Below, in pieces: positions 23,848-33,418 of a DNA stretch of 64,000 bases. The translations under genes were made by a program, and so were the position numbers. Source of the DNA: a bacterium D16-50 (GTDB lineage Bacteria; Bacillota; Clostridia; Lachnospirales; Lachnospiraceae); NCBI GenBank assembly GCA_003612485.1, contig RAZA01000009.1, forward strand, positions 81,780-145,779, written 5' to 3'. Below the pieces are notes generated by a model. That model was not told the DNA's origin, did no database searches, and saw nothing but the letters and a program-made list of their open reading frames with translations. Positions within the stretch are counted from its first letter, which is position 1. Every line of letters starts with the position of its first letter.

Positions 23848-23876
23848 TTGAATATCTTGCGTATTCATTATATAAT
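23848..23876 (+). promoter_or_regulatory. Predicted promoter of the 23947 micro-gene
   Basis: TTGAAT, 17 bp, TATAAT. The palindrome AACATATGTT (23839-23848) abuts the -35 element, a good place for the divergent XRE protein to act. Confidence 0.6.
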
Positions 23877-23946
23877 TATCTTGCACAGAATTGACATAGG
23901 ACAAACAAAGTGTTCTGGATTTTAACAATTGAAAGGAGAAAAGTAT

Positions 23947-24114
23947 ATGGACAATGTGAAGTTTGGCCCTGAGGAAAGGAAGAGGATGCTGGAGTTCACG
24001 GCTCAGGCCCTTGGCGCGGGGAAAGCGGAGTGGACGGATAGGGAGCTTTTGCTGAACTACAACAAGGCTCTTGCGATGATGGTCCTCGCAATAGGCAAAA
24101 AGATAAGGGGGTGA
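23947..24114 (+). CDS. Small helical protein of unknown function
   Basis: 55 residues: MDNVKFGPEERKRMLEFTAQ followed by a helix-rich remainder ending IGKKIRG. AAAGGAG at 23932-23938 fits the ATG at 23947; the upstream in-frame TTG adds only six residues. I do not recognise it. It sits alone between its promoter and the rimP promoter and faces away from an XRE regulator that may control it. Confidence 0.6.
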   Translation: MDNVKFGPEERKRMLEFTAQALGAGKAEWTDRELLLNYNKALAMMVLAIGKKIRG

Positions 24115-24177
24115 TCCGGCAGGGGCGTTTTTCGTGGATTTTACGCCGACTATAGAGATAAAATATTCACATTGGTG

Positions 24178-24206
24178 TTGACATTTCCTATATTTGGGTC
24201 TATACT
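24178..24206 (+). promoter_or_regulatory. Promoter of the rimP-nusA-infB operon
   Basis: TTGACA, 17 bp, TATACT. The predicted start near 24213 gives a leader of about 88 nt with a conserved-type hairpin. Confidence 0.8.
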
Positions 24207-24231
24207 GAATTTGTTAATGATGATAATTAGT

Positions 24232-24259
24232 GTAAGAGTGGCTTGACGGCCACTCTTAC
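24232..24259 (+). promoter_or_regulatory. Leader hairpin before rimP
   Basis: GTAAGAGTGGC and GCCACTCTTAC form a perfect 11-bp stem around a 6-nt loop. No T-run follows, so it is not a terminator. Hairpins of this AAGAGTGG/CCACTCTT form are common before rimP in Firmicutes; the function is not established. Confidence 0.7.
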
Positions 24260-24300
24260 TTGCATGTTGAGGGCTTTTCAAAAGCCGGGATGGAGGAAAA

Positions 24301-24765
24301 ATGTCCCGCAGGGAAGATTATGAGACAAGGACAGAAAAGCTGCTGCAGCCCATTGCCGCAGCCAATGGTTTGAGCATCTATGACGTGGAATATGTGAAGG
24401 AGGGCAGCGGTTATTATCTGAGGGCTTACATAGACAAGCCGGAGGGAGTGAACATTCTGGACTGTGAGAAGGTGAGCAGGGCGCTGTCCGACGAATTGGA
24501 CAGAGAAGACTTCATTCCTGATGCATATACGCTGGAGGTGAGCAGTCCGGGTCTGGGACGCGTGCTGAAGAAGGATAAGCATCTGCAGGGGAGCGTGGGC
24601 CAGAAGGTGGAGATCAAGCTTTTCAAGGCCATAGAGGGCTGCAGAGAGTTTTCCGGAGAGCTGGAGGGCTTCGACGGTACGCAGATCAGAATTTTGGAAG
24701 GGGATGCTACCAGAAGCTTCAGGCGGGCGGACATTGCGGTGATCCGTCTGGCGGTGGATTTTTGA
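24301..24765 (+). CDS. rimP: Ribosome maturation factor RimP
   Basis: 154 residues, full length. It helps assemble the 30S subunit. Typical blocks: LSIYDVEYVKEGSGYYLRAYIDKPEGV in the first domain, DCEKVSRALSDELDRED, and YTLEVSSPGLGRVLKKDKH, which is the family signature; the last 70 residues are the small SH3-like barrel. GGAGGAAAA precedes the ATG. It is the first gene of the long translation operon. Confidence 0.93.
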   Translation: MSRREDYETRTEKLLQPIAAANGLSIYDVEYVKEGSGYYLRAYIDKPEGVNILDCEKVSRALSDELDREDFIPDAYTLEVSSPGLGRVLKKDKHLQGSVGQKVEIKLFKAIEGCREFSGELEGFDGTQIRILEGDATRSFRRADIAVIRLAVDF

Positions 24766-24828
24766 GACAGACTATCACAACTCAGCACAACAACATAGAT
24801 TTGGCAGACAGCCGGAATGGAGGAAATG

Positions 24829-26058
24829 ATGAATAAGGAATTGATGGAAGCGCTTGACATTTTGGAGAAGGAAAAGGAAATCAGTAAGGAAACCTTATTT
24901 GAAGCGATAGAGAACTCTCTGCTGACGGCCTGCAAGAACCACTTCGGCAAGGCAGACAACGTGCATGTGGAGATTGACAGGGAGACCTGCGATTTTTTGG
25001 TATATGCGGAGAAAGAGGTGGTGGCCTCCGAGGAGGAAGTGGAGGATAAGTGTGTGCAGATTTCCCTTGACGATGCCAAGGAGCTGTCCGCCAGAGCGGC
25101 GGTGGGGGACATGCTCAATGTGGAGATCAAGTCCAAGGAATTCGGGAGGATCGCAACCCAGAACGCCAAGAACGTGATTCTGCAGAAGATTCGCGAGGAG
25201 GAGAGAAGCGTCATCTACAATCAGTATTATGAGAAGGAAAAGGATGTGGTGACGGGAGTCGTCCAGAGGTATCTGGGAAAAAATATCAGCATCAATCTGG
25301 GCAAGGCAGACGCCATGCTGAGCGAGAGCGAGCAGGTAAAGGGAGAGACCTTCCGCCCTACGGAGCGTATCAAGGTGTACATTCTGGAGGTGAAAAATAC
25401 GCCGAAGGGCCCTAGGATCAACGTGAGCAGGACTCATCCGGAGCTGGTGAAGAGGCTGTTTGAGTCGGAGGTCACGGAGATCAAAGACGGCACGGTGGAG
25501 ATCCGCAGCATCGCAAGAGAGGCAGGGAGCCGAACCAAGATCGCGGTTTGGAGCAATAATCCCAACGTGGATGCGGTGGGAGCCTGCGTGGGCATGAACG
25601 GGGCCAGAGTGAACGCCATCGTGGACGAGCTGAGAGGTGAGAAGATCGATATCGTCAACTGGGACGACAATCCGGGAAATCTGATTCAGAACGCGCTCTC
25701 CCCGGCAAAGATCGTGGCAGTGTTCGCGGATCCCGACGAAAAAACGGCAAAAGTTGTGGTTCCCGATTATCAGCTGTCTTTAGCCATCGGCAAGGAGGGA
25801 CAGAACGCCAGACTGGCGGCGAGGCTGACGGGGTACAAGATAGACATCAAATCCGAGACGCAGGCCAAGGATGCGCCGGGCTTCCGCTACGAGGACTATA
25901 TGGAAGAGGACTACGGGGAATATGAGGATGAGTACGATGGGTATGAGTCCGAGGAATACGAGGAGCCTTCGGAGGACGCAGAGGTCGGTGAGGACGCGGA
26001 GGACACGGAGTACGAGGAATATGACGAGGGCGCTTTTGAGCCGGAAGTTGAGGAGTAG
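24829..26058 (+). CDS. nusA: Transcription termination/antitermination factor NusA
   Basis: 409 residues: polymerase-binding N-terminal domain (about 1-125), S1 domain (130-200, with VVTGVVQRYLGKNISINLGKADAMLS), and two KH domains (200-345, with GMNGARVNAIVDELRGEKIDIVNW and AIGKEGQNARLAARLTGYKIDI). A 60-residue tail of Glu, Asp and Tyr follows instead of the acidic repeats of enterobacteria. Three ATGs compete; the one at 24829 sits best behind GGAGG at 24819-24823. NusA modulates pausing and termination. Confidence 0.92.
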   Translation: MNKELMEALDILEKEKEISKETLFEAIENSLLTACKNHFGKADNVHVEIDRETCDFLVYAEKEVVASEEEVEDKCVQISLDDAKELSARAAVGDMLNVEIKSKEFGRIATQNAKNVILQKIREEERSVIYNQYYEKEKDVVTGVVQRYLGKNISINLGKADAMLSESEQVKGETFRPTERIKVYILEVKNTPKGPRINVSRTHPELVKRLFESEVTEIKDGTVEIRSIAREAGSRTKIAVWSNNPNVDAVGACVGMNGARVNAIVDELRGEKIDIVNWDDNPGNLIQNALSPAKIVAVFADPDEKTAKVVVPDYQLSLAIGKEGQNARLAARLTGYKIDIKSETQAKDAPGFRYEDYMEEDYGEYEDEYDGYESEEYEEPSEDAEVGEDAEDTEYEEYDEGAFEPEVEE

Positions 26059-26066
26059 AGGGGCTT

Positions 26067-26339
26067 ATGGCGAAAAAGATTCCCTTGAGGCAGTGCATCG
26101 GCTGCGGCGAGATGAAAGGAAAACGAGAGATGATGCGGGTCGTGAAGACGGCCGAAAATGAGATATGTCTGGATACAACAGGCAAGAAGAACGGGAGAGG
26201 CGCATATGTTTGTAAAAGCAGGGAATGCCTGCTTGGGGCCAGAAGAAACAAGGGGCTGGAGCGCTCTTTCAAGATGAGTATTCCAAATGAGGTATATGAT
26301 ACCTTGGAAAGGGAGTTTGAGAATCTGGATGCAGAATAA
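26067..26339 (+). CDS. ylxR: YlxR (DUF448) RNA-binding protein
   Basis: 90 residues. IPLRQCIGCGEMKGKREMMRVV at the start and GRGAYVCKSRECL near residue 50 are the YlxR signature. YlxR is a small nucleic-acid-binding protein, linked in Bacillota to RNase P and to regulation, and sits between nusA and infB in most Firmicutes. It starts eight bases after the nusA stop, and its end overlaps the next start by 11 bases. Confidence 0.92.
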   Translation: MAKKIPLRQCIGCGEMKGKREMMRVVKTAENEICLDTTGKKNGRGAYVCKSRECLLGARRNKGLERSFKMSIPNEVYDTLEREFENLDAE

Positions 26340-26637
26340 GATTTTATCGCTTTTGGGAATTGCAATGAAGGGACGCAATCTGGTCAGCGGCGAGTTCCAG
26401 ACCCTGGAGGCAATTAGAAAAGGTTCCGCCATGCTGGTAATCATTGCGGAGGATGCGTCGGACAATACCAAGAAGCTTTTTTCCGATAAATGCAAATTCT
26501 ATCAGGTGCCTATGATATGTTTCGGCACGAAGGACATGATGGGAAGCGCCATCGGGAAAGAGGGCCTGCGGTCATCATTGGGCGTATGCAATGCGGGATT
26601 AGCGGAAGCAATCATGAAACAGTTGGAAGAGAAGTAG
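26329..26637 (+). CDS. ylxQ: L7Ae-family ribosomal protein-like (YlxQ)
   Basis: 102 residues beginning [22 protein letters not shown], exactly where the family starts; the in-frame ATG at 26287 would add residues inside ylx[25 protein letters not shown] is the L7Ae/L30e core that binds kink-turn RNA. Its precise role in bacteria is unsettled. Position between ylxR and infB supports the call. Confidence 0.9.
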   Translation: MQNKILSLLGIAMKGRNLVSGEFQTLEAIRKGSAMLVIIAEDASDNTKKLFSDKCKFYQVPMICFGTKDMMGSAIGKEGLRSSLGVCNAGLAEAIMKQLEEK

Positions 26638-26666
26638 ATGGCCGCAAGGCAGAAATGGAGGAAGGC

Positions 26667-29600
26667 ATGGCGAAACGAAAGGTACATGAGCTTGCGAAGG
26701 AACTGGAAGTACAGAGCAAGGACATATTGAGTTTCCTGCAGGAAAAGGGAATTGAAGCCAAGGCAGCGCAGAGCTCCGTGGACGAGGAGGCGGCCATGCT
26801 GGTACGCCGGGCGTTCGGCAAGGGCGGGTCAGGCGGAGGCGGAAAGCCAGAGGCGGCAGCAAAAAAAGATAAAGTAAAGGAAGAGGCAGAAAAAGCAGAG
26901 ATGGAAAAAACCGCAAAAGAAGCAGCAAAGCCCGTAAAAGCGGCAGAGGCATCGACCAATGATGCGCCGAAGAAGAAAAAAACGATCATTTTCGTGAGCA
27001 ACCCCCAGAACTCCAAGATGCAGGGACAGCAGCGTCCTGCGCAAGGAGGGAATAATAGGGCTCAAGGCGGACAGAATAAGGCTCAGGGAGGCAGAGGCGG
27101 AAACGGTCAGAACGGCTCCGGCGGATCAGGCAACAGATTCCAGAACGGAAAAGGCGACCGCAACAAGCAGCAGGTACAGGCTCCGGTGAGGATCAAGCCG
27201 CTGACCCCGCCTTCCCCTACCCCCGCGGTGCAGATGGTGGTCTCGAAGCCCCAGCCAAAGGTGAAGCGGGATCAGAACGAGAACCAGCAGAGTCAGGAGA
27301 TGCAGCAGAAGGTTCAGAGCGCTCAGCAGAACGAGAAGCCGCAGAGCGTGCTAAGCGAGGCGGTCCAGAACGAGAAGGTTCAGCAGGAGGCCGTTTCGTC
27401 CCAGAAGGTTCAGCAGGATTCTGTCCGGAACGAGAAGCCTCAGGGAGAGAGGGCACAGGATGCCAGAACCCAGAGCGAGCGCGGTCAGGGCGACAGAAAC
27501 CGGAATGAGAGAGGCGAACGCGCCCAGAGCGACAGGGGCCGGAACGAGAGAGGCGAGCGCGCTCAGGGCGACAGAGGCCAGAACGAGAGAGGCGAGCGCA
27601 CCCAGAGCGACAGAGGCCGCACAGACAGGCCTCAGGGCGATAGGTTCCGCAGCGACAGAGGACCGAACGGGAGAGGCCAGAATGAAAGGACCCAGAATTC
27701 AGGCGGCAGTCAGGACAGGCCGAACAGAGACGGCCGGTATCAGGGGCAGGGAGGCCGGTATCAGGACGGCCGGGGCCAGGACAACCGCAATAGGGACAAC
27801 AGAGGACAAGGCGCGGGCAGAAGCGCCGACGGAAGGCCGGATCGGGGACAGTTCCAGTCCAGAGGCGGCAGCGGTCAGGGCGGCAGGCCTTCGGGCGATC
27901 GCCAGAACGGATATCAGAGAGGCGGCAGGCCTGGCTATGAAGGCGGTCAGGGTGATCGCCGTGGTCCGGGCGGCGGCCCGGGCGGCAACCGTAATTTCAA
28001 TGGCGGTGCGCGCGACGGCAGAGGCAATGGAGGGCAGGGAACCGGATTCAGAGATAATAAACCGTCTAAAGGCTTCGGCGGAGAGGCTCCGGCAAAGGAT
28101 GTGGAGAAGAAGCGGGAGGAAGAAAAGAGGCGGGCAAACACCCTGGAGAAGGGTAAGCGCTCCAAAAAGGATCATATTTATGAAGAAGACGAGGCGCTGA
28201 AGAACAAGCCAGGCAGGTTCATCAGGCCTGAAAAGAAGAAAGAGGAAGCCGCAGAAGTCATCAAGGTGATCACCCTTCCCGACATGATCACCATCAAGGA
28301 TCTGGCGGATAAGATGAAGCTGCAGCCGGCAGCCATCGTGAAGAAGCTTTTCCTGGAAGGAAAGATCGTTACCGTGAATCAGGAGATCTCCTACGAGGAA
28401 GCGGAGAATATCGCCATGGAATATGAGATTCTCTGCGAGAGGGAGATCAAGGTCGACGTGATCGAGGAGCTGCTGAAGGAGGGCGAGGAGGATGAGACCG
28501 CTCTGGTGGAGAGGCCTCCTGTGATCTGTGTCATGGGCCACGTGGATCACGGCAAGACCTCCCTGCTGGACGCCATCAGAAAGACCAATGTGATCGACAA
28601 GGAGGCAGGCGGCATCACCCAGCATATCGGCGCGTATACCGTGACCTTGGGCGAGAGAAAGATTACTTTCTTGGATACGCCGGGCCATGAGGCATTTACG
28701 GCCATGCGTATGCGGGGCGCCAACTCCACGGACATCGCCATTTTAGTGGTGGCGGCTGACGACGGCGTCATGCCCCAGACGGTGGAGGCCATCAGTCATG
28801 CCAAGGCTGCAGGCATCGAGATCGTGGTGGCAGTGAATAAGATCGACAAGCCCTCCGCGAATATCGAGAGGGTGAAGCAGGAGCTGACGGAGTACGAGCT
28901 GGTGGCTACGGACTGGGGCGGCAATACGGAGTTCGTGCCGGTTTCCGCAAAGTCCGGTCAGGGCATAGAGGATCTGCTGGAGACCATTCTGCTGACGGCT
29001 GATATCTTGGAGCTGAAGGCGAATCCTCAGAGACGGGCCAGAGGTCTGGTGATCGAGGCGGAGCTGGACAAGGGCCGGGGCCCCGTTGCCACGGTGCTGG
29101 TACAGAAGGGAACGCTGCATGTGGGCGACTTCATTTCCGCAGGATCCTGCTATGGCAAGGTCCGGGCTATGATCGACGACAAGGGCAGAAGGGTGAAGGA
29201 GGCGACTCCCTCCACGCCGGTGGAGATTCTGGGCCTTTCCGACGTGCCCAGCGCGGGAGAGGTGTTCCTTGCCCACGAGAACGACAAGACGGCCAAGTCC
29301 TATGCGGAGACCTACCTTGCCCAGAACAAGGAGAAGAAGCTGGAGGAGACCAAGGCCAAGATGTCTCTGGACGATCTGTTCTCCCAGATTCAGGAGGGCA
29401 ATTTAAAGGAGCTGAACCTGATTGTGAAGGCGGACGTACAGGGAAGCGTGGAGGCGGTGAAGCAGTCTCTGATGAAGCTGTCCAACGAGGAAGTTGTGGT
29501 GAAATGCATCCACGGCGGAGTGGGCGCTATCAACGAGTCCGACGTGACTCTGGCCAGCGCGTCCAACGCCATCATCATCGGCTTCAACGTCAGACCCGAC

Positions 29601-30011
29601 GCCATGGCCAAGAGCACGGCAGAGCGTGAGGGTGTAGACGTAAGACTGTACAGAGTCATCTATCAGGCAATAGAGGATATCGAGGCGGCTATGAAGGGTA
29701 TGCTGGATCCCGTGTTCGAGGAGAAGATCATCGGACATGCGGAGGTTCGGCAGATATTCAAGGCGTCCCAGATCGGAAATATCGCCGGATCCTATGTCAC
29801 CGGCGGAATTCTGCAGAGGGGCTGCAAGGTTCGCATCAGCCGGGAGGGCAAGCAGATCTATGAGGGCGCCCTTGCCTCTCTGAAGAGATTCAAGGACGAT
29901 GTGAAGGAAGTAAAGGAAGGCTATGAATGCGGTCTGGTGTTCGAGGGCTTTGATCAGATTCAGGAGCTGGACACCATCGAGGCCTATATCATGGTGGAGG
30001 TGCCGCGGTAG
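26667..30011 (+). CDS. infB: Translation initiation factor IF-2 with a very long disordered N-terminus
   Basis: 1114 residues, against about 716 in Bacillus subtilis. The start is ATG 26667 behind GGAGGAAGG; the longer open frame from 26490 reads through ylxQ out of frame. Residues 1-50 are the first IF2_N helix bundle ([20 protein letters not shown]). About residues 100-510 are a low-complexity Gln/Arg/Gly/Asn/Asp region with 13-residue repeats. A second IF2_N follows near 545. The GTPase domain begins near 615 ([16 protein letters not shown]; later NKID), then the beta-barrel domains and the C-terminal fMet-tRNA-binding domain. The translation core looks intact. Confidence 0.95.
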   Translation: MAKRKVHELAKELEVQSKDILSFLQEKGIEAKAAQSSVDEEAAMLVRRAFGKGGSGGGGKPEAAAKKDKVKEEAEKAEMEKTAKEAAKPVKAAEASTNDAPKKKKTIIFVSNPQNSKMQGQQRPAQGGNNRAQGGQNKAQGGRGGNGQNGSGGSGNRFQNGKGDRNKQQVQAPVRIKPLTPPSPTPAVQMVVSKPQPKVKRDQNENQQSQEMQQKVQSAQQNEKPQSVLSEAVQNEKVQQEAVSSQKVQQDSVRNEKPQGERAQDARTQSERGQGDRNRNERGERAQSDRGRNERGERAQGDRGQNERGERTQSDRGRTDRPQGDRFRSDRGPNGRGQNERTQNSGGSQDRPNRDGRYQGQGGRYQDGRGQDNRNRDNRGQGAGRSADGRPDRGQFQSRGGSGQGGRPSGDRQNGYQRGGRPGYEGGQGDRRGPGGGPGGNRNFNGGARDGRGNGGQGTGFRDNKPSKGFGGEAPAKDVEKKREEEKRRANTLEKGKRSKKDHIYEEDEALKNKPGRFIRPEKKKEEAAEVIKVITLPDMITIKDLADKMKLQPAAIVKKLFLEGKIVTVNQEISYEEAENIAMEYEILCEREIKVDVIEELLKEGEEDETALVERPPVICVMGHVDHGKTSLLDAIRKTNVIDKEAGGITQHIGAYTVTLGERKITFLDTPGHEAFTAMRMRGANSTDIAILVVAADDGVMPQTVEAISHAKAAGIEIVVAVNKIDKPSANIERVKQELTEYELVATDWGGNTEFVPVSAKSGQGIEDLLETILLTADILELKANPQRRARGLVIEAELDKGRGPVATVLVQKGTLHVGDFISAGSCYGKVRAMIDDKGRRVKEATPSTPVEILGLSDVPSAGEVFLAHENDKTAKSYAETYLAQNKEKKLEETKAKMSLDDLFSQIQEGNLKELNLIVKADVQGSVEAVKQSLMKLSNEEVVVKCIHGGVGAINESDVTLASASNAIIIGFNVRPDAMAKSTAEREGVDVRLYRVIYQAIEDIEAAMKGMLDPVFEEKIIGHAEVRQIFKASQIGNIAGSYVTGGILQRGCKVRISREGKQIYEGALASLKRFKDDVKEVKEGYECGLVFEGFDQIQELDTIEAYIMVEVPR
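27492..27608 (+). repeat. Three 39-bp tandem repeats inside infB
   Basis: Units 27492-27530, 27531-27569 and 27570-27608 each encode a 13-residue block of the form [13 protein letters not shown]. They differ at several third positions, so they are not a recent duplication. Confidence 0.85.
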
Positions 30012-30051
30012 GCGGATTGTCTGCCCGCCTTGGCGGGCGTGAGGAATAGAT

Positions 30052-30426
30052 ATGAGAAAAAACAGCGTGAAGAATACCCGCATCAACGGGGAAGTCCAGC
30101 GTGTGCTGGCTGAGATTATCCGGGGAGAGATCAAGGATCCCCGGATCAGCCCTTGGACAAGCGTGGTGGCGGTGGAGGTGGCCCCAGACCTGAAAAGCTG
30201 CAAGGCCTGGATCAGCGTTCTGGGGGACGAAGAGGTCAGGAAGGCCACCATGGAGGGGCTGGAAAGCGCCATGGGATTCATAAAGAGGCAGCTGGCCCGA
30301 ACCGTCAATCTAAGGAATACGCCGGAGATCACCTTCGTTTCTGACGAGTCCATCGAGTACGGGGTCAATATGTCCCGGAGAATCGACGAGGTCATCGCGC
30401 AGGACGAGGCGGTGAAGAAGCCCTGA
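30052..30426 (+). CDS. rbfA: Ribosome-binding factor A
   Basis: 124 residues with the single KH-like fold: RINGEVQRVLAEIIRGEIKDPRI at the start and RQLARTVNLRNTPEITFVSDESIEYG at the end are the family blocks. RbfA acts in late 30S maturation with RimP, encoded in the same operon. GTGAGGAATAG precedes the ATG. Forty bases separate it from infB. Confidence 0.94.
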   Translation: MRKNSVKNTRINGEVQRVLAEIIRGEIKDPRISPWTSVVAVEVAPDLKSCKAWISVLGDEEVRKATMEGLESAMGFIKRQLARTVNLRNTPEITFVSDESIEYGVNMSRRIDEVIAQDEAVKKP

Positions 30427-30481
30427 GAAATCTGTCGGAGCAAGACAGCGTTTGTTTGAATAGGATAGGATTGGGGATTAG

Positions 30482-31483
30482 ATGAAGCTGAATATTTTGA
30501 AAGAGTGCGAGGGTGCCGGGAGAATAGGGATCAGCGGGCATGTGAGGCCTGACGGGGACTGCGTGGGTTCTTGTCTGGCGCTGTGGCAGTATCTGAAAAA
30601 ATGCCTGCCTGATGCCTATGTGAAAGTCTTTTTGGAGGCGCCGGCAGATATCTTCAGGGGGATCAAGGGCTTTGAGGAAATCGATTCGGATTTTGCCGAG
30701 GAGGAGCCCTTCGATGTCTTTTTTGTGCTGGACAGCAGTGTGGACAGACTGGGCGGCGCGGAGAAGTACTTCAGAGAAGCCGGGAAGACCATCAATATCG
30801 ACCACCATATCAGCAACTTGGGCGGCGGGCAGTTAAACTGCGTGGAGCCGCAGATCGGTTCCAGCTGCGAGCTGCTCTACGACCTTTTGGACGAGGAGAT
30901 GATGGACAAGGATCTGGCCATGGCGATCTATGTGGGCATGATTCATGACACCGGTGTGTTTCAGTATTCAAATACCACTCCGGCTACTATGGAGAAGGGG
31001 GCCAGGCTCATCGGTTACGGCTTCGATTTTCCGAGGCTGGTGCAGGAGACCTTTTATCAGAAAACCTATGTACAGGCGCAGATCATGGGAAGGGCGCTGA
31101 TGGAGAGCGTCCGTTTCATGGACGGAAGGTGCATTGTGAGTGTCATCGAGCGCAAGACCATGGAATTCTATCATGTGGAGTCCAAGGATCTGGACGGCAT
31201 CGTGAACCAGCTGCTGAACATAGAGGGGGTGGACTGCGCCATTTTCATGTACCAGACCGGGGTGGTGGAATACAAGGTGAGCCTGCGCTCCAACGAGAAG
31301 GTGAACGTGGCTCAGGTGGCCGCTTATTTCGGCGGCGGCGGTCATGTAAGGGCGGCCGGCTGCACTTTGTCGGGTACTTTCCATGATTGTGTGAACAATC
31401 TTTCCCTACATATAGAGAAGTCCATGAGACAGCTGGAGAAGAACGAAAAGACAGCGGGCGGGAGGGCCGAACAAGAGGTATGA
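30482..31483 (+). CDS. nrnA: DHH/DHHA1 phosphoesterase, NrnA type
   Basis: 333 residues. The DHH-domain metal ligands are visible: GHVRPDGDCVGS at residues 19-30, VLDSS near 83, and NIDHHISN near 101-108. The DHHA1 substrate-binding motif GGGGHVRAAGC is near residue 285. NrnA degrades short RNA oligonucleotides and dephosphorylates pAp. The gene ends in ATGA, overlapping truB, the usual arrangement in Firmicutes. Confidence 0.9.
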   Translation: MKLNILKECEGAGRIGISGHVRPDGDCVGSCLALWQYLKKCLPDAYVKVFLEAPADIFRGIKGFEEIDSDFAEEEPFDVFFVLDSSVDRLGGAEKYFREAGKTINIDHHISNLGGGQLNCVEPQIGSSCELLYDLLDEEMMDKDLAMAIYVGMIHDTGVFQYSNTTPATMEKGARLIGYGFDFPRLVQETFYQKTYVQAQIMGRALMESVRFMDGRCIVSVIERKTMEFYHVESKDLDGIVNQLLNIEGVDCAIFMYQTGVVEYKVSLRSNEKVNVAQVAAYFGGGGHVRAAGCTLSGTFHDCVNNLSLHIEKSMRQLEKNEKTAGGRAEQEV

Positions 31484-32376
31484 GGAACGGAATCATCATC
31501 GTCTGCAAGGAGTCCGGCTTCACTTCCCATGATGTGGTGGCGAAGCTTCGGGGGATCTGCGGCCAGAAAAGGATCGGCCATACGGGGACTCTGGATCCGG
31601 AGGCCACGGGGGTTTTGCCGGTCTGTCTGGGCAGCGCCACGAAGCTGTGCGATATGCTGGCTGACAGGGACAAGGAATATGTGGCGGAGCTCTTGCTGGG
31701 GGTGGAGACCGACACGCAGGATCTGACCGGAAGGGTGCTTGAGAGGCGCTCGGTGGAGGCCGGCAGGGAGGAGATCCTTGCCGCGGCGGAGAGCTTTGTG
31801 GGAGACTATATGCAGGTGCCGCCCATGTATTCTGCCCTGAAGGTGGACGGGAAGAAGCTGTACGAGCTGGCTCGGGCGGGGAAGGAAGTGGAACGCAAAC
31901 CGCGCCTCGTCCGGATTTATGAGCTGGAGATTCTGGAATTTCGGCTGCCCGTAGTGGTCTTTCGGGCAGTTTGCTCCAAGGGGACATATATTCGTACCCT
32001 CTGTTCCGACATAGGGGGGAAGCTGGGGTGCGGAGGCGCCATGCAGAGCCTGAAGCGCACCAGAGTGGGTCGCTTTTCGTTGGAGGCTGCCCGCACGCTG
32101 GGGGAGATCCAGCTGCTGAAGGATGAGGGGCGGCTGGATGAAGTGCTGCTTCCGGTGGATTCTGTCTTTACAGAATGCCCGGCCATTCATGTCAGCAGGG
32201 AGTTTGAGCGGCTGCTGAACAACGGAAATGCTTTTCTGCCGGAGCAGACCCAGGAGAAGGCGCTGCATGATCCGGAAAAGTGGGTGCGGGCCTATAGGGC
32301 GGATGACAGCTTTGCAGGGATTTATGCATATGATTCCGGCAGGGGACAGTATCGACCTATAAAAATGTTTTTGTGA
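31480..32376 (+). CDS. truB: tRNA pseudouridine-55 synthase
   Basis: 298 residues. It makes pseudouridine at position 55 of the T-loop of tRNAs. Catalytic Asp39 lies in GHTGTLDPEATGVLP, and YVAELLLGVETDTQDLTG and CSKGTYIRTLCSDIG are the other family blocks; a PUA-like C-terminal part follows. The ATG at 31480 overlaps the nrnA stop. The longer frame from 31387 has no conserved residues and is rejected. Confidence 0.94.
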   Translation: MRNGIIIVCKESGFTSHDVVAKLRGICGQKRIGHTGTLDPEATGVLPVCLGSATKLCDMLADRDKEYVAELLLGVETDTQDLTGRVLERRSVEAGREEILAAAESFVGDYMQVPPMYSALKVDGKKLYELARAGKEVERKPRLVRIYELEILEFRLPVVVFRAVCSKGTYIRTLCSDIGGKLGCGGAMQSLKRTRVGRFSLEAARTLGEIQLLKDEGRLDEVLLPVDSVFTECPAIHVSREFERLLNNGNAFLPEQTQEKALHDPEKWVRAYRADDSFAGIYAYDSGRGQYRPIKMFL

Positions 32377-32390
32377 AGGTGTGGTTTTCT

Positions 32391-33359
32391 ATGGAAATCA
32401 TTGCGAATACGACAGATTTTTATCTGGCCAGAGGAAGGGAGACGGCGGCGGCCATGGGGAAGTTCGACGGTGTCCATATCGGGCATAGGAGGCTTTTGGA
32501 GGAGATTCTTTCCCAGAAAAAGAGGGGCGCCGCCGCCTGCGTGTTCACCTTTGACCCACCTCCGGCCGTATTGTTCGGCAGACGGGGAGAAGATGTTTCG
32601 GTGCTGTCCACCAAAGAGGAGAAGCGTCTGCTGTTTGAGCGCATGGGGGTGGACATATTGATCGAATTTCCTCTGAACCAAGAGACGGCAGCCATGTCGC
32701 CGGAGGCCTTTGCCTTGGAGGTTTTGGCAGAGCGGATGAACGTGGCCTTTCTTGCAGCGGGGAGCGATCTTTCCTTCGGCGCCAAGGGAGCGGGAGACGC
32801 GGCTCTGCTGCAAAGGCTTGGCCCTAAGCTGGGCTTCGAGACCAGAATCATCGACAAGGTGTGTCTGAGAGGGACTCAGGTCAGCTCCACCCTTGTGAGG
32901 GAGAGACTGGAACGGGGGGATATGGAAGAGGTTCTGCAGCTGTTAGGAATGCCTTACATGATCGCGGGGAAAGTGGTTGAGGGAAAGCGGATCGGAAGGA
33001 CCCTTGGCTTTCCTACGGTGAACCTTCTGCCCAGACCGGAGAAGAAGCTTCCTCCAAGGGGAGTGTATTTTTCTCAGGTGCGGGTCAGGGGAAAGGTCTA
33101 TCCGGCCATCAGCAATGTGGGCTGTAAGCCCACGGTGACTGACGAGGCGGTCATGGGGGTGGAATCTTATCTCTACGGCTTCGGGGAGAGCGTCTACGGA
33201 GAGGACATAGAGGTCTATCTGTATTCCTTCCGCAGGCCTGAAAAGCGATTCAAGGATAGAGAGGCCCTGAGAGCCCAGCTTCAGGAGGATATTGCAGCCG
33301 GGGAGAGCCGCTATGGGTGCATCCTGTCAAAAGCGGAAGGAAAAAGCAGGATTTTTTGA
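32391..33359 (+). CDS. ribF: Bifunctional riboflavin kinase/FAD synthetase
   Basis: 322 residues. The N-terminal FMN adenylyltransferase has GKFDGVHIGHRRLL near residue 24 and the VSSTLVRERLERGDM block near 170. The C-terminal flavokinase has GKVVEGKRIGRTLGFPTVNL near 195. The enzyme converts riboflavin to FMN and FAD. I chose ATG 32391, with GAAGGTG upstream, over GTG 32373, which overlaps truB. It is the last gene of the rimP operon. Confidence 0.93.
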   Translation: MEIIANTTDFYLARGRETAAAMGKFDGVHIGHRRLLEEILSQKKRGAAACVFTFDPPPAVLFGRRGEDVSVLSTKEEKRLLFERMGVDILIEFPLNQETAAMSPEAFALEVLAERMNVAFLAAGSDLSFGAKGAGDAALLQRLGPKLGFETRIIDKVCLRGTQVSSTLVRERLERGDMEEVLQLLGMPYMIAGKVVEGKRIGRTLGFPTVNLLPRPEKKLPPRGVYFSQVRVRGKVYPAISNVGCKPTVTDEAVMGVESYLYGFGESVYGEDIEVYLYSFRRPEKRFKDREALRAQLQEDIAAGESRYGCILSKAEGKSRIF

Positions 33360-33418
33360 GGAATCCTGAACCATTACAAGAGACGTTGGATCCGCTGCGG
33401 CGGACACGAGGTATATGA

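Noticed and set aside
26490..26666. Upstream extension of infB to 26490
   Set aside because: The extra residues are ylxQ read in another frame; the ATG at 26667 has GGAGGAAGG and begins the conserved IF2_N helix.
27460..28688. Long open frames in other phases across the infB repeat region
   Set aside because: The repeated GC-rich codons of the disordered region keep the other frames free of stops. Products are Arg/Ala/Thr or Arg/Leu repeats with no start signal.
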